DNA from: Rhodoferax sp.
GTDB lineage: Bacteria > Pseudomonadota > Gammaproteobacteria > Burkholderiales > Burkholderiaceae_C
Assembly: GCA_016790475.1 (NCBI GenBank)
Contig: JAEUOX010000223.1
Coordinates: forward strand, 1-38,617
DNA: 38,617 nt
Direction of reading: 5' to 3'
Position 1 is the stretch's first letter. Every line of letters starts with the position of its first letter. Positions 33,424-38,617 of the stretch are shown here, piece by piece. Made by a program: the position numbers and the translations under genes. Below the pieces are notes generated by a model. The model saw nothing but the letters and a program-made list of their open reading frames with translations, did not search any database and was not told where the DNA came from.

Positions 33424-34713
33424 ATGACCGACACCCGCCACGACTACGTCCTGCCCGAGCAACTGCGGGTCGGCCTGTTTGTCGAGCTGGAGCTGGGCTG
33501 GATGGCCCATCCGTTTCCGAAGGGCAGCTTCAAGATCAGCTCGGAGCGGCAGATCGAGACGCTGCGCGGCCTCGGGTTGCCACGCATCCGGGTGGTGCCT
33601 GCGCGCAGCGATCCTCCGCCGGCCGCGGCCTCTGCGTTGGAGCCGCTGCCGGCACCTTCGCCGGCGGACGCCGAGCCCGAGGAAGCCACGCCGGAACAGG
33701 ACCGGCGCGCGCACCGGCGTGCGTTGCTGGAGGCCCAGCGCCAGAGCCTGGCGCATTGCGACGCGCAGTTTGGTGCCGCGCTGCGCGGCTACACCACCGT
33801 GCTGGAGACCCTGCGCAGCGACCCGGCCCAGGCGGCCGGCGCGTGCCGCGCGCTGGTCGAGGGCATCGTGGCTGACGTCCTGCAGCAGGGGGAATCGTCG
33901 ATCCGGCTGCTGTCGGAGACGCAGGGAGACCGCGCCTGCATGCACCCGGTCAACGTGACGGTGCTCAGCCTGCTGCTGGGCAAGGCGCTCGGTCTGGACA
34001 CGCAGGCACTGCAGGACCTGGGTACGGCCGCCTTCCTGCACGACATCGGCAAGATCGAGCTGCCGGAGCGGGTGCGGTGGATGGACAGCCAGCTGTCGGC
34101 CGCGGACTACCGGGTCTACCAGGACCATGTCGCCCATGGCCTGCTGCTGGGCCGCAGCCTGGCCCTGTCCGACGGCGCGCTGGCGGCGCTGGCCGAGCAC
34201 CATGAGGCGATGGATGCCAGCGGCTTCCCGCGCCAGCTGGCCGGTGCAGCGATCAGCCTGCCGGGCAAGATCCTGGCGCTGGTGAACCGCTACGACAACA
34301 TGTGCAACCCGGCGCGGCCGGCCACTGCGGTGACGCCGCACGAGGCGCTGTCGCTGATCTTCTCGCAGATGAAGCAGCGCTACGACGGCGTGGTGCTGGC
34401 GGCGTTCATCCGGATGATGGGGGTCTACCCGCCGGGCTCGGTGGTGCAGCTGTCCGATGCCCACTATGCGCTGGTGGTGTCGGTCAATTCGGCGCGGCCG
34501 CTGAAGCCCCGGGTGCTGGTGCATGACCCGGCGGTTCCGAGCACCGAGGCGCTGATCCTGGACCTGGAGCGGGCCGATGCGCCGGGTATCCGGCGCAGCC
34601 TCAAGCCGGCCAGCCTGCCCCGGGCGGTGTTCGACTACCTGTCGCCGCGCGCGCGGATCTGCTACTTCTTCGAGCGGGCGATGGCGCTGGACCGCGTCGA
34701 GGTGCCGGCATGA
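33424..34713 (+). CDS. HD-GYP domain c-di-GMP phosphodiesterase-like protein
   Basis: A 429-residue cytoplasmic protein. Residues about 1-130 form a DUF3391-type N-terminal domain (YVLPEQLRVGLFVELELGW). The HD-GYP domain follows with HD at 206-207 (FLHDIGKIELPE) and HHEAMDASGFP starting at H259. The canonical motif is HHExxDGxGYP; here DG is DA and GYP is GFP, while the HD and HHE ligands are kept. Such proteins hydrolyse c-di-GMP to pGpG or GMP, or only bind it. Activity is uncertain because of the changes. The ATG at 33424 is preferred because DUF3391 begins directly after it. Its stop overlaps the GGDEF-EAL start (ATGA, 34710), so the pair is translationally coupled. Confidence 0.9.
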   Translation: MTDTRHDYVLPEQLRVGLFVELELGWMAHPFPKGSFKISSERQIETLRGLGLPRIRVVPARSDPPPAAASALEPLPAPSPADAEPEEATPEQDRRAHRRALLEAQRQSLAHCDAQFGAALRGYTTVLETLRSDPAQAAGACRALVEGIVADVLQQGESSIRLLSETQGDRACMHPVNVTVLSLLLGKALGLDTQALQDLGTAAFLHDIGKIELPERVRWMDSQLSAADYRVYQDHVAHGLLLGRSLALSDGALAALAEHHEAMDASGFPRQLAGAAISLPGKILALVNRYDNMCNPARPATAVTPHEALSLIFSQMKQRYDGVVLAAFIRMMGVYPPGSVVQLSDAHYALVVSVNSARPLKPRVLVHDPAVPSTEALILDLERADAPGIRRSLKPASLPRAVFDYLSPRARICYFFERAMALDRVEVPA

Positions 34714-37136
34714 ACGAGCGCGCCGTGGCGGCCGGCTGGTCCAGCCTGGTCGAGGCCCTGATCGAGCCGGCCTGGATCGTCGATGCCGTGACGCTGCGCA
34801 TCCTGGCGGTCAATGCGGCCGGCGCGGCGCTGATCGGCCTGCCGGAGCAGGAGCTGCGGGGGCGGCCTGCGGTGGAGCTGACCGCCTCGCCCGAGGACCT
34901 CTACTTCTGGGAGGATGTGGCCGCCGGCCTGAGCGACAGCATCCGCTCGGACACGCTGGTGCGCAGCATCGACGGTGTCGCGATTCCGGTCGAGCGCAGT
35001 GTGCGGCGGGTCCGGCTGTCAGCGGACGCGCCGGGCTTTCTGGTGGCGCTGCGCGACCTGCGGCCCCAGCAGGCTGCCCAGGAGCAATTGGAAACCCTGC
35101 TGGCGGAGCTGCGCGCGACGCTGGAGTCCACCGCCGACGGCATCCTGGCGCTGGACCTGCAGGGCGGTGTACGCAACTACAACCGCCGCTTTGCCGAGAT
35201 CTGGGAACTGCCGGAGACCCTGCTGGTGCAACGCGACGACGCGGCGCTGTTCGCGCATCTGGCGGCCCGCGTCGAGGAGCCGGAGGCCTACCAGGAGCGG
35301 CTGCAGTTCCTGGCCCAGTTCCCGCTGCTGGAGGCCAGCGACACGCTGCGACTGCGCTCCGGCCGCAGCATCGAGCGGGTGTCGCTGCCGCAATACAGCC
35401 GCGGGCAGCCCACCGGGCGGGTGTTCGCGTTCCGCGACATCACGCAGACGATCGATGCCCAGGCCCGGCTGCGTCTGGCGGCCCGGGTCTTCGAGTCCAG
35501 CCTGGACGCGATCTTCATCACCGATCCGCAGTACCGGCTGCTGGCCGCCAACCCGGCCTGCGAGCGGCTGACCGGCCTGGTCCAGGCCCAGCTGGTCGGC
35601 AGCCCGGCGCAGTCGATGTTCCAGGATCCGCACGACCAGGGCCTGTTCGGCCGGGTGCGCCAGCATCTGCAGGCCGACGGCTACTGGGAGGGCGAGGTCG
35701 AACGGCACAGCGGCGCGCAGCCGGCCCGTGCGGTCCAGGTGTCCTGGGTGCTGTCGCGCGACGAGGCCGGGGCGGTGCAGCACAGCATCTGCTTCTTCCG
35801 GGACCTGACCGAGAAGCTCGCCGCCCAGCACCGCATCGAGACGCTGGCCTACCGCGACGTGCTGACCGGCCTGCCGAACCGCCTGCTGCTGACGCAGCGC
35901 GTGGACTTCGCACTGCGCATGGCCGAGCGCAATGGCGGCGCCTTTGCGGTGCTGTTCCTGGACCTGGACCGCTTCAAGAACATCAACGATTCGATGGGCC
36001 ATGCGTTCGGCGACCGGGTGCTGGTCGAGGTGGCCGAGCGCATCAAGATGTGCCTGCGCGAGGTCGACACGCTGTGCCGGCTGGGCGGCGACGAGTTCGT
36101 CGTGTTCCTGCAGGAGGCCGATGCCCATGGCGCGGAGACCGGTGCGCAGCGCATCCTGCAGGCGCTGTCGCGCCCGTTCGAGATCGAGGGCATGAGCTTC
36201 TCGGTGGGCTGCAGCATCGGCGTGGCGCTGTACCCGGAAGACGGCAAGACGCTGAACGACCTGATCCAGTTCGCCGACACCGCGATGTACCGCGTCAAGG
36301 AGCATGGCCGCGGCAACTTCCGCTTCTACCAGCCGCAGATGAACGTCGACGTGCTGTCGCGCATGAAGATGGACCACGCGATGCGCCAGGCGATGCAGAG
36401 CCAGCGCTTCCGGCTGTTCTACCAGCCGCAGATCGACCTGGCCAGCGGCGCGCTGGTGGCCGCCGAGGCGCTGGCACGCTGGAGCGACCCGGAGCTCGGC
36501 GAGGTCTCACCGACGGTGTTCATCCCGCTGGCCGAGGAGACCGGCTTCATCATCACGATCGGCAACTGGGTGCTGCAGCAGGCGGTGCAGCAGGCCCGCG
36601 CCTGGCAGCAGGCTGGCATGCCGGTCACGGTGTCGATCAATGTGTCGGCGCTGCAGTTCCAGCAGGCGGATTTCGTCGAGCGGGTCGAACGGGCGGTCCG
36701 CGAGTCCGGCCTGCGCCCGGGTCTGCTGGAGCTTGAGCTGACGGAGTCGATCCTGCTGAAGGACGCGAAGGAGGCGCTGGCCCGGCTGCACCAGCTGGCG
36801 GCGCTGGGGGTGGCGCTGTCGATCGACGACTTCGGCACGGGCTACTCCAGCCTGTCCTACCTGAAGCGCTTTCCGATCTCCAAGCTCAAGATCGACCGCT
36901 CCTTCGTGACCGGCCTGCCGGACGACGAGGGCGACCGGGCCATCGTCAGTGCCACGATCGGCATGGCGCGCGCGCTCAAGCTCGACGTCGTCGCCGAGGG
37001 CGTCGAGACCGAGGCGCAGCGGCGCTATCTGCAGGAGCAGCATTGCGCGTCCTACCAGGGCTACCTGTGCTCGCCGGCGCTGCCGGCGGAGGCCTTCGAG
37101 CGCCTGCTGCGCGAGCGTCTGCCCGCGCCGGTCTAG
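34710..37136 (+). CDS. PAS-GGDEF-EAL c-di-GMP signalling protein
   Basis: An 808-residue soluble sensor. Two or three PAS domains occupy about residues 1-125, 126-250 and 255-375. GGDEF is intact at 459-463, with the inhibitory I-site RxxD five residues before (REVD). The EAL domain follows, with EAL at 586-588 and all metal and catalytic motifs present (INVSALQF, ELTES, DDFGTGYSS, KLKID, AEGVE and YQGY). Both diguanylate cyclase and phosphodiesterase activity are therefore possible, with PAS input from redox, light or ligand. It has no membrane segment. It starts by overlapping the HD-GYP stop by four bases. It could control the type I secreted adhesin of this window, but no direct link is visible. 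Confidence 0.94.
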   Translation: MNERAVAAGWSSLVEALIEPAWIVDAVTLRILAVNAAGAALIGLPEQELRGRPAVELTASPEDLYFWEDVAAGLSDSIRSDTLVRSIDGVAIPVERSVRRVRLSADAPGFLVALRDLRPQQAAQEQLETLLAELRATLESTADGILALDLQGGVRNYNRRFAEIWELPETLLVQRDDAALFAHLAARVEEPEAYQERLQFLAQFPLLEASDTLRLRSGRSIERVSLPQYSRGQPTGRVFAFRDITQTIDAQARLRLAARVFESSLDAIFITDPQYRLLAANPACERLTGLVQAQLVGSPAQSMFQDPHDQGLFGRVRQHLQADGYWEGEVERHSGAQPARAVQVSWVLSRDEAGAVQHSICFFRDLTEKLAAQHRIETLAYRDVLTGLPNRLLLTQRVDFALRMAERNGGAFAVLFLDLDRFKNINDSMGHAFGDRVLVEVAERIKMCLREVDTLCRLGGDEFVVFLQEADAHGAETGAQRILQALSRPFEIEGMSFSVGCSIGVALYPEDGKTLNDLIQFADTAMYRVKEHGRGNFRFYQPQMNVDVLSRMKMDHAMRQAMQSQRFRLFYQPQIDLASGALVAAEALARWSDPELGEVSPTVFIPLAEETGFIITIGNWVLQQAVQQARAWQQAGMPVTVSINVSALQFQQADFVERVERAVRESGLRPGLLELELTESILLKDAKEALARLHQLAALGVALSIDDFGTGYSSLSYLKRFPISKLKIDRSFVTGLPDDEGDRAIVSATIGMARALKLDVVAEGVETEAQRRYLQEQHCASYQGYLCSPALPAEAFERLLRERLPAPV

Positions 37137-37152
37137 CGTACGGGCAGGGGGC

Positions 37153-38154
37153 TCAGGCCAGGCGCAGCCCGCCGGCGTGGGCCGACAGCGAGCGTGCCAG
37201 CAGGCCGGCCAGCGCATGGACGGCCTGGATCGTCGGCGTGGGCACGCCGGTCAGCGTACCGAGCTCCAGGACCGCACCGACCAGCGCCTGAAGCTCCAGT
37301 GGGCGGCCGGCCTCGACGTCCTGCAGCATCGAGGTCTTGTGCTGTCCGACGGCCTGGGCGCCGGCGATGCGCTTTTCCAGGCTGACCTTGAACTGCACGC
37401 CCAGCCGCTCACCGATGGCCTGGGCCTCGCGCATCATGCCGGCGGCCAGTTCCCGCGTCGGGTCGAAGCGGCAGATGTCCTCCAGCGTGGCATGCGTCAG
37501 CGCGCTGATCGGGTTGAAGCTCAGGTTGCCCCAGAGCTTGAGCCAGATCTCGGAGCGCAGGTCGGTCGAGACCGGCGCCTTGAAGCCGGCGGCCTTGAAG
37601 GCGTCGCTGATGGCGCGCAGCCGCGGAGTGTCGCTGCCATCGAGCTCGCCGAGCGTGAAGCGGTTGCCCTCGATGATGCGGATCACGCCCGGGCGCAGCA
37701 CCTCGCTGGCCGGGTAGACCACGCTGCCGATCACGCGGTCCGCCGGGATGTGGGCGGCGATCGTGCTATCCGGATCCACCGCGCGCACCGGCGTGCCCTG
37801 CCAGGGGCCGGCCAGCTTGTGGAAGTACCACCAGGGGATGCCGTTCTGCATCGTCACGATGCAGGTGCCGGCATCCAGCAGGTGGTGGATGTCGGGCGCG
37901 ACCGCCGCGACCTGGTGCGCCTTCATCGCCAGGATCACCAGATCCTGCGGGCCGGCCTCGGCCAGCGAGGCGGTGGCGCGGGCCGGCTGCAGGCAGGTCT
38001 CGACGCCTTGCTCGTCGATCAGCCGCAGGCCGTCGGCCTGGACCGCCGCCAGATTGGCGCCGCGCAGGATCAGGCTCACCGGGTGGCCGGAGAGGCCCAG
38101 CCGCACCGCCAGCATGCCACCGATGGCACCGGCACCGACGACACAGATTCGCAT
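37153..38154 (-). CDS. panE: 2-dehydropantoate 2-reductase family protein
   Basis: A 333-residue NADPH-dependent reductase of the PanE/ApbA family, which reduces ketopantoate to pantoate in coenzyme A synthesis. The N-terminal GAGAIGG is the nucleotide motif. ILAMKAHQV, MQNGIPWWYF, and EIWLKLWGNLSFNPISALT with the catalytic Lys region are present. The family also has members acting on other 2-oxoacids, and the extra WWYFHKLAGPWQG segment is typical of a PanE-like branch of uncertain substrate. The symbol is therefore provisional. The ATG at 38154 begins the nucleotide motif directly. It follows the TauE/SafE gene by 22 bases on the same strand and converges with the GGDEF-EAL gene (16-base gap). 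Confidence 0.85.
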   Translation of the reverse strand: MRICVVGAGAIGGMLAVRLGLSGHPVSLILRGANLAAVQADGLRLIDEQGVETCLQPARATASLAEAGPQDLVILAMKAHQVAAVAPDIHHLLDAGTCIVTMQNGIPWWYFHKLAGPWQGTPVRAVDPDSTIAAHIPADRVIGSVVYPASEVLRPGVIRIIEGNRFTLGELDGSDTPRLRAISDAFKAAGFKAPVSTDLRSEIWLKLWGNLSFNPISALTHATLEDICRFDPTRELAAGMMREAQAIGERLGVQFKVSLEKRIAGAQAVGQHKTSMLQDVEAGRPLELQALVGAVLELGTLTGVPTPTIQAVHALAGLLARSLSAHAGGLRLA

Positions 38155-38176
38155 GGGAGAGGTCCTTTCAGGAAAG

Positions 38177-38617
38177 TCAGCGCAGAACGAAATAGGCCGC
38201 CAGCGCATAGAGCACCAGCGCGAAGACACGCTTGAGCGGCGCAATGTCCATGCTGTGGGCGACGCGGGCCCCTAGCGGTGCCGTGACGATGCTGGCCAAT
38301 GACAGGATCACGAGGCCGGGCAGGAACAGGTAACCCAGCGTGCCCGGCGGGCTCTGCGGGAGGTTCCAGCCGGCGATCAGGTAGCCCGCCGTGCCGGCCA
38401 GTGCGATCGGGAAACCCAGCGCGGACGAGGTGCCGACCGCGCGATGGATCGGCACGTTGCACCAGGTCATGAAGGGCACCGAGATGAAGGCGCCTCCGGC
38501 CCCGACCAGGGCCGACAGGCCGCCGATCAGGTTGCCCACGCCGAACATGCCGGCGCGGCCGGGCAGCGTGCGGCTGGGCCGGGGCTTGCGGTTCAGCAGC
38601 ATCTGCGTGGCGGAGAA
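38177..38617 (-). CDS. TauE/SafE family permease, C-terminal half (5' end outside window)
   Basis: On the minus strand the frame is open to the window edge, giving 146 residues without a start, about half a normal 260-270-residue protein. The second TauE/SafE repeat is visible: GVGNLIGGLSALVGAGGAFISVPFM, followed by HRAVGTSSALGFPIALAG and three more hydrophobic helices. The family transports sulfite, sulfoacetate and other anions; specificity is not readable from this part. An internal ATG at 38602 is probably not the real start, since the first half-repeat must lie upstream. Confidence 0.88.
   Translation of the reverse strand, partial: FSATQMLLNRKPRPSRTLPGRAGMFGVGNLIGGLSALVGAGGAFISVPFMTWCNVPIHRAVGTSSALGFPIALAGTAGYLIAGWNLPQSPPGTLGYLFLPGLVILSLASIVTAPLGARVAHSMDIAPLKRVFALVLYALAAYFVLR

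Overview
The window is a high-GC (GC-rich third codon positions throughout) chromosomal segment of a betaproteobacterium. It most resembles the Burkholderiales (Rubrivivax/Leptothrix/Ideonella-like), judged from gene families and order: a ccoI-ccoS-ccoNOQP-ccoH-fnr-hemN respiratory cluster, a class I phaCAB operon, Bug-type and TRAP-type receptors, and pgeF next to phaC. This placement is inference from gene content, not from a marker gene. It is densely coding, with no gap over 300 bases. I saw no rRNA, tRNA, CRISPR array, insertion sequence or phage gene.

Layout. (1) 1-6904: the 3' end of a large secreted adhesin-like protein, an intrinsic terminator, then a type I secretion operon of ABC exporter, HlyD-type adaptor and TolC-type channel, with overlapping start/stop codons. 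(2) 6938-11749: lgt, then a malonate module of malonyl-CoA decarboxylase, an orphan Bug receptor and a MatB-type malonyl-CoA synthetase. (3) 11811-21520: a low-oxygen respiration block with uspA, copper ATPase ccoI, ccoS, ccoNOQP, ccoH, fnr, hemN and a Cys-motif membrane protein. Four FNR-type boxes can be read by eye. Two of them lie between divergent genes, spaced so that one box could sit at -41.5 for both promoters. (4) 21536-27402, minus strand: a tiny membrane protein, a zinc-ribbon NUDIX hydrolase, and a probable operon of pirin, ABM-domain protein, FAH-family hydrolase and a TRAP transporter (DctQ, DctM, DctP). (5) 27535-32350: pgeF, a small antisense-overlapping membrane protein, and phaC-phaA-phaB for polyhydroxybutyrate. 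(6) 32385-37136: a PIG-L family deacetylase and a translationally coupled c-di-GMP pair, an HD-GYP protein and a PAS-GGDEF-EAL protein. (7) 37153-38617, minus strand: a PanE-type 2-dehydropantoate 2-reductase and the C-terminal half of a TauE/SafE permease cut by the window end.

Together the genes suggest a facultative, micro-aerobically respiring bacterium. It would store carbon as PHB, import and consume small organic acids, and choose between surface attachment (type I secreted adhesin) and motility through c-di-GMP. The most interesting signals are the symmetric FNR promoter geometry with a probable leaderless ccoI mRNA, the pirin/ABM/FAH/TRAP operon, the malonate genes with a receptor but no visible permease, and two small uncharacterised membrane proteins.
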